A DNA stretch of 64,000 bases, from positions 62,001-126,000 of the forward strand of contig CACZZF010000002.1 of assembly GCA_902785575.1 (NCBI GenBank), read 5' to 3'. Under the pieces are notes generated by a model that made no database searches, was not told the origin of the DNA, and saw only the letters and a program-made list of their open reading frames with translations. The stretch is from an uncultured Bacteroidia bacterium. GTDB taxonomy: Bacteria; Bacteroidota; Bacteroidia; Bacteroidales; UBA932. A program made the position numbers and the translations under genes. Below, piece by piece: positions 1 to 8,415 of this stretch; the first letter of the stretch is position 1; each line of letters begins with the position of its first letter.

Positions 1-2
1 AG

Positions 3-1241
3 GTTAAAGTCCTGGGTGTCAAGTTCCGTGAGACTGGTTATGACACTGAGTTCACGGGATCTTTCTCTTGTTCCGACCCCGTTCTCAACGCGTATTGGCA
101 GAAGGCTCAGAGAACGCTTTACGTCTGTATGAGGGACACCTATTACGACTGTCCCGACCGGGAGAGGGCGCAATGGTGGGGTGACGAGGTCAACGAGCTG
201 AATGAGGCTTTCTATCTGCTTGACCGCAAAGCGGATAAGCTCGCCCGGAAAGGTATAATGGAACTGGTCCGCTGGCAAAAGCCCGACGGGGTTATGTATG
301 CTCCGATTCCTTGTTCCAACTATTTCAAGGAGCTTCCGATGCAGGTTCTCAACTCCATAGGTTGGTTCGGATTCAGGGGATATGCTTTCTATTCGGGTGA
401 CTATTCATTTGTGGCGGATGTCTATCCGGCTGTTCATCGTTATCTTCACGAAGTCTGGCAGCTTGATTCAGAGGGGCTTCCCATCTACCGAAAAGGTGGT
501 TGGGACTGGCCTGACGCCGGATCTCACCAAGACCGGGTGGCTCAGCTGCATCTGTGGTATTACCTTGCGCTTAAAGCCGAGGCGGAATTTGCCAAGGTTC
601 TGGGTAAGGGGTCGGAAGCCACTGAGGACGAAGCTATTATGTCTAAAATAGCGACAGTTCTGAACTCGAAATATTGGAATGGTTCAGCCTATATCACTCC
701 AGGCTTCGAGGACCTTCCTGACGATCGTGTCCAGGCTTTAGCTGTAATCTCCGGAGTGGCTGGCGCGGATAAGTATCCTATGCTGAAGAAGGTTTTCGCT
801 GAGCGTTACAACGCCACGACCTATATGTTCCCTTATGTCCTTGATGCTCTTTACACCATGGGTGAGCCGCAGATGGCCCTGGATAGGATGCGGAAGCTTT
901 GCCCTACCATAATGAATGACAGCTGCACAACCTTGTGGGAGCATTGGAATTTCGAAGGCACATGCAACCACGCATGGGCTGGTGGCGGAGTAATCTCCAT
1001 GGTCCGTCAGTTAGCTGGAGTCGAAGCCTTGAAGCCTGGGTATAAAGAGTTTGAGGTCAAACCACAGATGGGTGACCTTAAATGGCTGAAAACCGGTTTT
1101 GAGACCAATTACGGCAGGATTGAAGTCTCCCTAGTTAAGAAGGGTAAGAGGATTGACGCCGAGATAACTGTCCCGGAAGGAACAACTTGCCAAGCCGGCG
1201 GACAAACCTTCGCCCCCGGCATCCATAAAGTCAGGCTGTAG
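3..1241 (+). CDS. alpha-L-rhamnosidase, GH78, 3' part
   Basis: The gene is cut by the left window edge. The frame is open from base 3, so the ATG at 129 is internal. GH78 enzymes release terminal alpha-L-rhamnose from pectin (RG-I, RG-II) or plant glycosides by an inverting mechanism. The visible part holds the (alpha/alpha)6 catalytic barrel with the family hallmark around 129-185 (YYDCPDRERAQWWGD, including acidic catalytic residues), the later TTLWEHW/NHAWAGG segment near 925-985, and the C-terminal beta-sandwich (VSLVKKGKRIDAEITVPEG). The signal peptide and N-terminal domains lie outside the window. It converges on the PepSY-like gene with a 3-nt gap. Family call is firm; the substrate is inferred. 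Confidence 0.93.
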   Translation, partial: VKVLGVKFRETGYDTEFTGSFSCSDPVLNAYWQKAQRTLYVCMRDTYYDCPDRERAQWWGDEVNELNEAFYLLDRKADKLARKGIMELVRWQKPDGVMYAPIPCSNYFKELPMQVLNSIGWFGFRGYAFYSGDYSFVADVYPAVHRYLHEVWQLDSEGLPIYRKGGWDWPDAGSHQDRVAQLHLWYYLALKAEAEFAKVLGKGSEATEDEAIMSKIATVLNSKYWNGSAYITPGFEDLPDDRVQALAVISGVAGADKYPMLKKVFAERYNATTYMFPYVLDALYTMGEPQMALDRMRKLCPTIMNDSCTTLWEHWNFEGTCNHAWAGGGVISMVRQLAGVEALKPGYKEFEVKPQMGDLKWLKTGFETNYGRIEVSLVKKGKRIDAEITVPEGTTCQAGGQTFAPGIHKVRL

Positions 1242-1244
1242 GGT

Positions 1245-2189
1245 TTATTCCGCTGGAATATAGATAGTTGTGGCGCTCCAGTCGGTTGCCGCCGCATTGC
1301 TCCAGTCTCCTTTCTCGAATTTGAGACCATAGTATTTACCGAACCGGTCCTCAACAATGTACAGAGTTGTGAAGCGGTAGCCTTCGTGCTCGGATAGAAA
1401 CTCATCCCTCGCTTTGGCCGCCGCATCGGTGAGGTTCAAGCGGTCAATCTGGAAGTATGTCTTTTCCCAACCCCAGTTACGGCCTTGCGAAGACTTGGCT
1501 GTCTTGATGATACCATTGTCCATAAAGAAGATGAGGTTGTTGCCGGCCTCATTCACGCTCCCAAGGACAGTCGCGCCCGACGGTAAAAACCCGCTTACGC
1601 TGTTTAGCGACGTGGTGATATCCTTCCACCAATATGAGGGATTCACATGGTCATGCTCATAATAAAGCAAGTCGCCATCCTCATCGATCGCTATGGTGTT
1701 GGCTTCATAAATAACACCGTTGATCGCATCCTTGTCCTCATAAGGAATCTCGAAACAAAACTCATATTGTTTCTTCTCGAAATAGCGGCGGGATATCTCC
1801 ATCACGTAGCTATTATCAGATGAATAGTCTTCGTTATCCACTCCCGTGCCGACGTACGCCCTGGCCACCTTCCTGGGAATCTGGTAGATGAAATTCTCTT
1901 TTGAATATACCTTATTGGTCATCATCCAAATGCCTCCCTTATAGTGGGCGGTCGCTTTAAGTCCGTCGCTATCAACAAATTCCAATTCGGCCCAACCTTG
2001 GTAATCTTCAATGAAACGGTCACTAAGGAGAGTCGCTCCGGGGTAGCTATGTGTGAAATGCTCCATCACGTATTCAGGGATCGGGTCATAAGGAGCGCGC
2101 TCTTCCTTCGAGCAACCGGCGGATATCAACAGGCCGAGGGAAACAATAAGGATGAGCGAGACGGAACGATATGCTTTATTATTAATCAT
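1245..2189 (-). CDS. PepSY-like domain lipoprotein
   Basis: This is a 314-residue secreted lipoprotein with a signal peptide and lipobox (LLISAGC near residue 26). The body has PepSY-like/DUF2874 texture: repeated units where an acidic helix (EYVMEHFTHSYPGA; AKARDEFLSEHEGY) is followed by beta strands (AELEFVDSDGLKATAHY; KYYGLKFEKGDW). Proteins of this kind in Bacteroidales are periplasmic or surface proteins of unknown function. No catalytic motif is visible. It is transcribed away from the neighbouring five-bladed-propeller glycosidase gene, and a good -7 element lies just upstream at 2212-2219. The domain call rests on pattern memory only. Confidence 0.6.
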   Translation of the reverse strand: MINNKAYRSVSLILIVSLGLLISAGCSKEERAPYDPIPEYVMEHFTHSYPGATLLSDRFIEDYQGWAELEFVDSDGLKATAHYKGGIWMMTNKVYSKENFIYQIPRKVARAYVGTGVDNEDYSSDNSYVMEISRRYFEKKQYEFCFEIPYEDKDAINGVIYEANTIAIDEDGDLLYYEHDHVNPSYWWKDITTSLNSVSGFLPSGATVLGSVNEAGNNLIFFMDNGIIKTAKSSQGRNWGWEKTYFQIDRLNLTDAAAKARDEFLSEHEGYRFTTLYIVEDRFGKYYGLKFEKGDWSNAAATDWSATTIYIPAE

Positions 2190-2211
2190 AATACTCTAAT
2201 GAAAAGTGCCA

Positions 2212-2219
2212 CAAAGGTA
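2212..2219 (-). promoter_or_regulatory. putative -7 promoter element for the PepSY-like gene
   Basis: On the minus strand this reads TACCTTTG, a perfect match to the Bacteroidota -7 consensus TAnnTTTG. It sits 23 nt upstream of the ATG at 2189. No convincing TTTG -33 box is seen at the expected spacing. Confidence 0.5.
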
Positions 2220-2262
2220 CTATTATTTCCGTTATTTCCCATTATTTCTTAACTTGGCGTTT

Positions 2263-3315
2263 ATGAGAACTGATTTAGCGATTATAGTGGTTTTGACAAC
2301 TCTGCTCTGTGTGGTTGGTTGCGTCAAGGAATTTCCCGAAACCGTCCCGCAGGAGGAGATGGAGAAGGTGTTCGAGGAGGTCAAAACTCCTTTCAAGCGT
2401 GGTCTTGTCATTCCGGGACGGGATGGGCTGGCGGTCGACAGCCCCAGCGTGTTCCGCAAGGATGGGAAATGGTACATGGTTTACATCATTTTCGACGGAC
2501 GAGGGTATGAGACCTGGCTCGCTGAGAGTGAGGAACTACTTGAATGGAAGACACTTGGCAGGATTATGTCATATTCAGATGACACCGATTGGGATGTCAA
2601 TCAGAAAGCCGGCTATCTGGCTCTGGTCGACCCGAAATGGGGTGGGTCGTACGAGTTGGAGAAATATGACGGCAAGTATTGGATGAGCTATCTTGGAGGA
2701 GACGCTTCCGGCTATGAGAGCGGAGTCCTGTCTCCAGGGATGGCTTATACGACAGGGAACCCGACCGAACCTCACGAGTGGGACAGGCTGGATAAGCCTA
2801 TTCTGTCGCCTAATGATCCTGACGTCTCCTGGTGGGATAATGTCAAGATTTACAAGAATAGCGTTATTCGGGACCCTTGGAAACTCACAGGGCATCCTTT
2901 CGTTATGTATTACAACGCCTTAGGTAATGCCGAGAGAATCGGGATGGCCGTGAGTGACGATATGGTGTCTTGGAAACGGTTCGGTTCAGATCCAGTCCTG
3001 GAGCACGGGAACAGGGGTATCACCGGCGACGCCCACGTCCAGAGAATGGGCAAATTATGGGTGATGTTCTATTTCGGGTTCAATTGGGATGAGTCGAGAA
3101 ATTACGCCTGGGACTCTTTCGCTTGCTCATATGATCTTGTCCATTGGACCGATTGGACCGGAGAGCCGCTGATCAAGCCTTCGGAGCCATTCGACAACCG
3201 CTACGCCCACAAGCCATGCATGGTCAAATGGAAGGGCACGGTGTATCATTTCTACTGCGCTGTTGACAAGGACAATAACCGCGGCATCGCCCTCGCCACC
3301 TCCAAAGAGTTATAG
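2263..3315 (+). CDS. five-bladed beta-propeller glycosidase lipoprotein (GH43/GH130-like)
   Basis: The start at 2263 is chosen over the upstream in-frame ATG at 2206 because it gives a clean lipoprotein signal (MRTDLAIIVVLTTLLCVVGC). The mature protein of about 330 residues has repeated propeller blades: DSPSVFRKDGKWYMVY, YDGKYWMSYLGG, HPFVMYYNALG, GKLWVMFYFGF, HKPCMVKWKGTVYHFY, each followed by a 'W' strand (LEWKTLG, VSWKRFG, VHWTDWTG). This is the fold of GH43, GH62, GH117 and GH130 enzymes acting on arabinan, xylan, anhydrogalactose or mannosides. Which family applies cannot be fixed by eye. It is likely surface-anchored, and its proximity to GH78 fits a pectin-type side-chain role (inference). 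Confidence 0.75.
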   Translation: MRTDLAIIVVLTTLLCVVGCVKEFPETVPQEEMEKVFEEVKTPFKRGLVIPGRDGLAVDSPSVFRKDGKWYMVYIIFDGRGYETWLAESEELLEWKTLGRIMSYSDDTDWDVNQKAGYLALVDPKWGGSYELEKYDGKYWMSYLGGDASGYESGVLSPGMAYTTGNPTEPHEWDRLDKPILSPNDPDVSWWDNVKIYKNSVIRDPWKLTGHPFVMYYNALGNAERIGMAVSDDMVSWKRFGSDPVLEHGNRGITGDAHVQRMGKLWVMFYFGFNWDESRNYAWDSFACSYDLVHWTDWTGEPLIKPSEPFDNRYAHKPCMVKWKGTVYHFYCAVDKDNNRGIALATSKEL

Positions 3316-3316
3316 A

Positions 3317-3730
3317 TTAACCTTTTACCAGCTGAACAAACTCTCCTGGCGACTGTACTGGAAGGGTTGTGAAAGGTTTGATATGCTTCGTGTTAGATGT
3401 TATTATTATATCGCAGAGATTTTCCTCGGCACAGGCGATCAATGCGGCATCCTCGAAGTCCGGACATGCGCTGGTAGAGGCTTTGGACAAATTAGTTTTC
3501 GTCACAGGCAGGACATCCACGAAAGGCAAAACCCGACCTATCGCTGATTGAAAAACCGCCAACGGCTTTTTTCTGGCGATATAAGCGCAATCTGTAATAG
3601 ATTGGGAAGATAGGCAGACATCAAGAAGCCCTTCTTTGGCCGCTTCAAAGATTAGGGCTGCGCTCATGAAACCTTCCCTGGAATTATCCAGAAGGTCTAT
3701 AATGATGTTAGTGTCCAGGAATACTCTCAT
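3317..3730 (-). CDS. PIN-domain toxin, VapC-like
   Basis: This 137-residue protein has the PIN ribonuclease layout: N-terminal FLDTNIIIDLLDN with the first metal-binding Asp, a central acidic/Thr-Asp segment (QSITDCAYIARKK), and C-terminal DFEDAALIACAEE followed by IITSNTKH. VapC toxins cut tRNA or rRNA and are held inactive by the partner antitoxin. The gene overlaps the upstream antitoxin gene by 4 nt (ATGA), the usual coupled arrangement. The 3' end lies only 1 nt from the stop of the convergent propeller glycosidase. No truncation is seen. Confidence 0.85.
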   Translation of the reverse strand: MRVFLDTNIIIDLLDNSREGFMSAALIFEAAKEGLLDVCLSSQSITDCAYIARKKPLAVFQSAIGRVLPFVDVLPVTKTNLSKASTSACPDFEDAALIACAEENLCDIIITSNTKHIKPFTTLPVQSPGEFVQLVKG

Positions 3731-3996
3731 TTTGACAGCAGATAGGCCAGGCGTTCGTCTGAAGCTATTTCTTCTTTGGTGTAATGCGGCAGGGTGTCGC
3801 CGAGAGAAAGGATCTCTTCAGACGCGTTGAAGTCTTTACCGAAAGTCGGGTATTCGATACCGACCGCGGCCTCAAGGATCGCCTCAACATAATTGTTGAA
3901 GGATCTCCGCTGCTTTTTCGCATTCATTTTAAGCCGGTTATATAGCTCCGGCTGGAGCCGGAGTCCTGTCTGCACTTTAACTCTAACTGTTTCCAT
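3727..3996 (-). CDS. ribbon-helix-helix antitoxin of the PIN toxin
   Basis: This 89-residue protein starts with a short beta strand and helix-turn-helix typical of Arc/CopG RHH repressors (VKVQTGLRLQPELYNRLKMNAKKQRRSFNNYVEAILEAA). A C-terminal tail (residues about 50-89) is probably the toxin-wrapping region. It precedes the toxin and overlaps it by 4 nt. It probably represses its own promoter: a 9-bp inverted repeat flanks a perfect -7 box 11-40 nt upstream of the ATG. Confidence 0.8.
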   Translation of the reverse strand: METVRVKVQTGLRLQPELYNRLKMNAKKQRRSFNNYVEAILEAAVGIEYPTFGKDFNASEEILSLGDTLPHYTKEEIASDERLAYLLSK

Positions 3997-4006
3997 GATT
4001 CATGCT

Positions 4007-4036
4007 ATCATTTTGACAAATATATGACAAAATGAT
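4007..4036 (-). promoter_or_regulatory. toxin-antitoxin operator over promoter
   Basis: Perfect 9-bp inverted arms ATCATTTTG (4007-4015) and CAAAATGAT (4028-4036) flank a 12-bp centre. The centre holds TATATTTG on the minus strand (4017-4024), a perfect Bacteroidota -7 box. Two direct copies of TGATAACA follow at 4033-4040 and 4052-4059. The placement fits autorepression by the RHH antitoxin. Confidence 0.65.
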
Positions 4037-4069
4037 AACATTTTGAATATTTGATAACACTTTTCGTTT

Positions 4070-5170
4070 TTAACGCTGGGCGGAAGTCGGGGTCAGGATC
4101 ACGCAGACCGGGTGTGGAACCTTGATGTCTTTGCCGGTGTCTTTCAGCAGACCTGTTTTGGGATCGCGCCTGAAAACTTGGATCACATCGCTGTCCCGGC
4201 AGGCGACAATGATATACTTCCCGTTAGGAGAGACAGCGAAGTTTCTTGGATGGATGCCGGTTTCCTGATAACCCACATATTCAAGGAGCCCGGTCTCGCT
4301 ATCTTGTTTGAATATAGCTATACCGTCACCTTTCAGACGATTGCTGGCATAAAGGAACTTGCCGTCAGGGGAGAAATGTATGTCGGCGCTTCCCCGCGCA
4401 TGGAGCGGATCGGCCTCGATGGTCTGTATCAGCTGTAGGTCTCCGTCATTATAATCATATACCAGGACATTACCTTCGAGCTCGGTTATCACATACATGA
4501 AACGTCCGTCCTTTGAGTAGTCGAAATGGCGTGGACCTTCTCCGGCCGGAACCTTGATTTTGGCAGGTTCTACGCTCGTTACCTTTCCGTCCTTGACCGG
4601 ATAGCGATATATAAAATCTCCGCCTAAGTCTATGACAAACAAGAACTTCCCATCGGGCGAGACCTGCGAGGAATGAATATGGGAACCTTCCTGCCGCAAG
4701 GAATCGGGACCAGTCTCAAAGAACTCCAGCAGGGTGCCTTCCTTAAGGTTGCCGTCCCCTTCTAAGGGAAATAAGGTCAAAGAGCCTGAAGAATAGTTTG
4801 TGGCGGCCACCTCTTTTCCAAGATAGGTGACATGACAAGGGCTGGTGCCATTTGTGGGCTGCTTGCTCAACAGCTTGAGAGTGCCGTCAGCGGGGTTGTA
4901 ACCAAAGGCGGACACAGAGGCGTCAACTTGTTGCTCGGTGACGGAATAAACTGTCTTGTTGTCCTGAGTGACCGCGAGGAATGAGGGGTTCGGAATCCCG
5001 GTCACCGCAAGAGGTGAGCAGTCTCCTGTCTCCTGGTTGAACCTGAATGAATATATTCCTTTGCTATCCGTGTCGGTATATGTTCCGACCAATAGGTTCA
5101 GTTCCGCCGGCCGCTTCCCGCAGCCAATCAGGGAAAGAACCACGGGAAGCAGTAATAATAATCGTTTCAT
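4070..5170 (-). CDS. secreted lactonase family protein (6-phosphogluconolactonase-like propeller)
   Basis: A 366-residue lipoprotein (lipobox LSLIGC) with the seven-bladed propeller of the cycloisomerase-2/lactonase family: NLLVGTYTDTDSKGIYSF, the blade repeats SPDGKFLFVID, SKDGRFMYVITE, SPDGKFLYASNR, SPNGKYIIVACRD, and the closing GLLKDTGKDIKVPHPVCV. Cytosolic members hydrolyse 6-phosphogluconolactone. The lipoprotein signal here argues for an extracytoplasmic role on a free aldono- or uronolactone, in keeping with the uronate operon upstream (17 nt from the transporter gene). True Pgl activity should not be assumed. Confidence 0.8.
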   Translation of the reverse strand: MKRLLLLLPVVLSLIGCGKRPAELNLLVGTYTDTDSKGIYSFRFNQETGDCSPLAVTGIPNPSFLAVTQDNKTVYSVTEQQVDASVSAFGYNPADGTLKLLSKQPTNGTSPCHVTYLGKEVAATNYSSGSLTLFPLEGDGNLKEGTLLEFFETGPDSLRQEGSHIHSSQVSPDGKFLFVIDLGGDFIYRYPVKDGKVTSVEPAKIKVPAGEGPRHFDYSKDGRFMYVITELEGNVLVYDYNDGDLQLIQTIEADPLHARGSADIHFSPDGKFLYASNRLKGDGIAIFKQDSETGLLEYVGYQETGIHPRNFAVSPNGKYIIVACRDSDVIQVFRRDPKTGLLKDTGKDIKVPHPVCVILTPTSAQR

Positions 5171-5187
5171 AAATATCCGGAAATTAA

Positions 5188-6639
5188 TCAGATCACCACT
5201 GGTTTATACTTCGGTACGAGGATCCTCATTATGATCCAAGCCAGGAGATAGGCGATACCGCAGAAGCAGAATACCATGAAATACCCGGCGGGCTTGCCTT
5301 CGAAACCAAGGAAATGGAATGCCGCTCCGGCGTTCTCAGCATAGGTGAACAGGTTTCCGGCAACCTTCTGGATAATCATTGATCCTACTCCGCCGGCCAT
5401 GGCGCCGATGCCCGTGATTGTCGCGATCGCACCCTTTGGGAACATGTCTCCGACAGTTGAGAAGATATTGGCCGACCAGGCTTGGTGTCCGGCCGCGGCG
5501 AGGCCGATCAGGATCGCAGGCCACCAAGGGGAGTTGAAATGGACTCCAAGTGGCTGGGCGAACAAGGAGCAAAGCGGGATGAAGGCGAAAAGGAGCATCG
5601 CCAGCATACGGCCTGAATACGGATGCATACCCTTCTTCTCCACGAACAATTTCGGAAGGTAGCCTCCGATGAGGGAAACCACTGTTACAATGGCATATAG
5701 AGTGAATATCAAGGCTTGTCCTTTCGCGGAGGTAGCCGGAGCTCCGAACTGGTTGCTGAAATACGAGGGAGCCCAGAACAGGAAAAACCACCATACTCCG
5801 TCAGTCAGGAACTTACCGACTATGAAAGACCAGGTCTGGCGATATTTGAACGCCTGGATGAACGGAATGCTCTTTTCTTGTGCCAGTGCGGCTTTCTCCG
5901 CCTCGTCAGCGGCGTCATCCTGGAGGATGTATTCCAATTCGGCCTCATTCACATGCTTGCTCTTCTCCGGCTTGTCATACATGAAGTTCCAGAAAAACAT
6001 CCAGATGAAACCGAGTCCACCAATGATGATGAAAGCCCATTCCCAACCGAAAGCTTTAGCGAGCGGAGGAATGCAAAGTGGGGCGGCCAAGGCTCCCACG
6101 GACGCTCCCGCATTGAAGATTGACGTGGCGAAAGCCCTGTCTTTCTTCGGAAAATATTCAGCCGTGACCTTGATGGCGGCCGGGAAGTTGCCAGCCTCAC
6201 CTAACGCGAGTATTCCTCGGCATAGCAGGAATAAATAAACTGAAGTTGTGGCTACGGCCAAAGCCGCGTTCGATCCGGCCTCAACAGCCCTCATGGCCGC
6301 GACTGACTCAAAGCCACCCATGTGCGCTGTCGCCCAACCGCAAGCGGCGTGCATTACGGCACCAGCTGACCAGACTCCAATGGCAATCAAGTAGCCTTTC
6401 TTAGTTCCCATCCAGTCCACGAACTTTCCGGCGAACAGGCATGCGATGGCGTAAAGAATTGAAAAGAATGAGGTGATTGTACCGTAATTGGCGTCAGACC
6501 AGTGGAATTCCGGTTTGATGAATTCCTCGTATGTGAGTGAAAGTACCTGACGGTCAAGGTAGTTAACAGTCGTGGCGACGAAGAGAAGGCTGCATATCCA
6601 CCATCTCCAATCGGTCATCAGTTTCTTCTGTGTTGACAT
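5188..6639 (-). CDS. exuT: hexuronate MFS transporter, ExuT-like
   Basis: A 483-residue, twelve-helix major facilitator of the anion:cation symporter (ACS) group. The N-terminal segment WWICSLLFVATTVNYLDRQVLS and the loop GKFVDWMGTKKGYLIAIGVWS are typical of ExuT/hexuronate carriers. A C-terminal ITGIGAMAGGVGSMI helix follows. It should import galacturonate or glucuronate across the inner membrane. It is encoded 1 nt downstream of the KDPG aldolase gene and belongs to the uxaC-kdgK-eda-exuT operon. The central loop (residues about 230-260) is rich in E/K, as usual for the cytoplasmic loop between the two six-helix halves. Confidence 0.88.
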   Translation of the reverse strand: MSTQKKLMTDWRWWICSLLFVATTVNYLDRQVLSLTYEEFIKPEFHWSDANYGTITSFFSILYAIACLFAGKFVDWMGTKKGYLIAIGVWSAGAVMHAACGWATAHMGGFESVAAMRAVEAGSNAALAVATTSVYLFLLCRGILALGEAGNFPAAIKVTAEYFPKKDRAFATSIFNAGASVGALAAPLCIPPLAKAFGWEWAFIIIGGLGFIWMFFWNFMYDKPEKSKHVNEAELEYILQDDAADEAEKAALAQEKSIPFIQAFKYRQTWSFIVGKFLTDGVWWFFLFWAPSYFSNQFGAPATSAKGQALIFTLYAIVTVVSLIGGYLPKLFVEKKGMHPYSGRMLAMLLFAFIPLCSLFAQPLGVHFNSPWWPAILIGLAAAGHQAWSANIFSTVGDMFPKGAIATITGIGAMAGGVGSMIIQKVAGNLFTYAENAGAAFHFLGFEGKPAGYFMVFCFCGIAYLLAWIIMRILVPKYKPVVI

Positions 6640-6640
6640 T

Positions 6641-7306
6641 TTATCTCAATGATTTTATTATTTCCAATGTTTGGGCGCAAAGCTCGGATATCATATTCCA
6701 TTCACCTGCCTCGATGACTTCTTTAGGGAACAAGTTGGAGCCCATGCCTACGCATGTCACACCTGCCTTGAACCAGGCCTCGAGGTTCTCTTTGGTGGGC
6801 TTGACTCCACCGGTTATCATCAGTTGGCTCCATGGCATCGGAGCTTTGATCGCTTTCACGAAAGCCGGCCCGAGAACGTCCCCGGGGAAAACCTTGCATA
6901 TGTCACAACCGGCCTGCTGGGCGGCTCCAATTTCGCTTGGAGTGGCGCATCCGGGGCAATAAGGAATAAGCCTGCGGTTGCAGATCGGTGCGATTTCCGG
7001 ATTGAAAAGCGGGCCGACCACGAAGTTCGCGCCTAACTGAATATACAAAGCCGCGGTCTCCGGATCCACTACAGATCCGATACCCAGAATCAACCCCGGA
7101 AGTTCGTTGTTGGCATATTTTACGAGTTCAATGAATACCTCATGGGCAAAGTCGCCTCTGTTTGTGAACTCGAATACTCTAACACCTCCATCATAACAAG
7201 CCTTCAAGACTTTTTTGCTTAGTTCGACATCAGAGTTGTAGAAGACAGGAACCAAACCCGTCTCCGTTATTGTCTGAATCACTTGAAGTTTGCTATATTT
7301 TGCCAT
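6641..7306 (-). CDS. eda: KDPG/KHG aldolase
   Basis: A 221-residue class I aldolase splitting 2-keto-3-deoxy-6-phosphogluconate into pyruvate and glyceraldehyde-3-phosphate. The start at 7306 ([11 protein letters not shown]) is chosen because the upstream in-frame extension to 7405 is encoded by an intergenic repeat and the end of kdgK. Conserved elements: [49 protein letters not shown] and [11 protein letters not shown], with the Schiff-base Lys in the KVFPG segment. It lies between kdgK and exuT and completes the KDG route together with kdgK. Confidence 0.93.
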   Translation of the reverse strand: MAKYSKLQVIQTITETGLVPVFYNSDVELSKKVLKACYDGGVRVFEFTNRGDFAHEVFIELVKYANNELPGLILGIGSVVDPETAALYIQLGANFVVGPLFNPEIAPICNRRLIPYCPGCATPSEIGAAQQAGCDICKVFPGDVLGPAFVKAIKAPMPWSQLMITGGVKPTKENLEAWFKAGVTCVGMGSNLFPKEVIEAGEWNMISELCAQTLEIIKSLR

Positions 7307-7321
7307 AAATAATTCATTTTT

Positions 7322-7373
7322 AGATTCTTCGCTTCTCCCTTCGACGGGCTCAGGGCATCGCTCAGAATGACAC
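7322..7373. repeat. R1 palindromic repeat carrying a nested R2 repeat
   Basis: The outer halves AGATTCTTCGCTTC and CGCTCAGAATGACAC match the uninterrupted copy at 10759-10786. Between them sits a CCCTTCGACGGGCTCAGGG element (7337-7355). It fills most of the kdgK-eda spacer within an otherwise tightly packed operon and directly abuts the kdgK stop codon. Confidence 0.75.
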
Positions 7374-8414
7374 CTAGCGGGACACCCGTCCGGAGCCGTC
7401 GCCATTCATCAGGCTCTCCACTTCCTCGACCGTCACCTGATTGTAGTCTCCGAATATCGTATGTTTAAGACAGGAGGCAGCGGCCGCGAAGTTGAGAGCT
7501 TTTTGGTCATCTCCTGAATATGTTAGCAGACCATAGATAAGGCCTCCCATGAAACTGTCTCCGCCACCGACCCTGTCAACGATATGGGTAATATCGTAAC
7601 GCGGTGATTGATAAAGAGTTCTCCCGTCCCAAAGGACTCCGCCCCAGGTATTATGATTAGCGTTGATTGAACCTCGCAATGTGATTATGACCTTCTTGGC
7701 TTTTGGAAATCTTTCCATCAACCGCTCTCCGACACTCTGGAATCTCTTCTGGTCGATGGTGCCTCCGGTCGCCGTCACATCAAATCTTTCCGGTTTGATT
7801 CCGAATACCTTGTCCGCATCTTCCTCGTTGCCAAGGATGATATCACAACCTTCGACAAGCGAGGGCATAATCTCAGACGCTTTCTTGCCGTATTTCCAAA
7901 GATTCTTGCGGTAGTTGAGGTCGCAGGAGACTGTGACTCCCAAGCGGTTAGCGGCCTTAATCGCCTCAAGGCAAACGTCTGCCGCGCTTTGGCTCAAGGC
8001 TGGAGTGATTCCGGTCCAGTGAAACCAGTCCGCGCCTTCGAAAACCTTGTCCCAGTCAATCATTCCGGTCTCGATTGTCGAGATTGCCGAATGAGCCCTG
8101 TCATAGACCACCTTGCTCGGGCGGGCGACCGCACCTGTCTCGAGGAAATATATTCCCAGCCGCTCTCCTCCAAATATACAGAAGCCGGTTCCTACACCAT
8201 AGGAATGTAAGTCTCGGATACAGCTTTTCGCGATGTCATTTTCGGGGAAACGGGTCACGAATTGAGCGTCAAAGCCATAATTCGCCAGAGATACAGCCAC
8301 ATTTGCCTCGCCGCCTCCGAAGGTGGCATCGAACTGCCTCGCCTGCGGGAAACGCAGGTGACCAGGTGTCGAGAGGCGGAGCATTATTTCTCCGAAAGTG
8401 ATGACTCGTGGCAT
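7374..8414 (-). CDS. kdgK: 2-dehydro-3-deoxygluconokinase (PfkB family)
   Basis: A 346-residue sugar kinase that phosphorylates KDG to KDPG. The start at 8414 ([15 protein letters not shown]) is preferred over a TTG 12 nt upstream; it follows the uxaC stop by 1 nt. PfkB features: the N-terminal [31 protein letters not shown], the KDG-kinase-like [19 protein letters not shown], and the C-terminal ATP-site and catalytic-Asp motif [16 protein letters not shown]. Its product is used by the adjacent aldolase. Confidence 0.93.
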   Translation of the reverse strand: MPRVITFGEIMLRLSTPGHLRFPQARQFDATFGGGEANVAVSLANYGFDAQFVTRFPENDIAKSCIRDLHSYGVGTGFCIFGGERLGIYFLETGAVARPSKVVYDRAHSAISTIETGMIDWDKVFEGADWFHWTGITPALSQSAADVCLEAIKAANRLGVTVSCDLNYRKNLWKYGKKASEIMPSLVEGCDIILGNEEDADKVFGIKPERFDVTATGGTIDQKRFQSVGERLMERFPKAKKVIITLRGSINANHNTWGGVLWDGRTLYQSPRYDITHIVDRVGGGDSFMGGLIYGLLTYSGDDQKALNFAAAASCLKHTIFGDYNQVTVEEVESLMNGDGSGRVSR

Positions 8415-8415
8415 A

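Noticed and set aside
7307..7405. N-terminal extension of the aldolase starting at 7405
   Set aside because: It is encoded by the end of kdgK and an R1/R2 repeat; family alignment favours the start at 7306.
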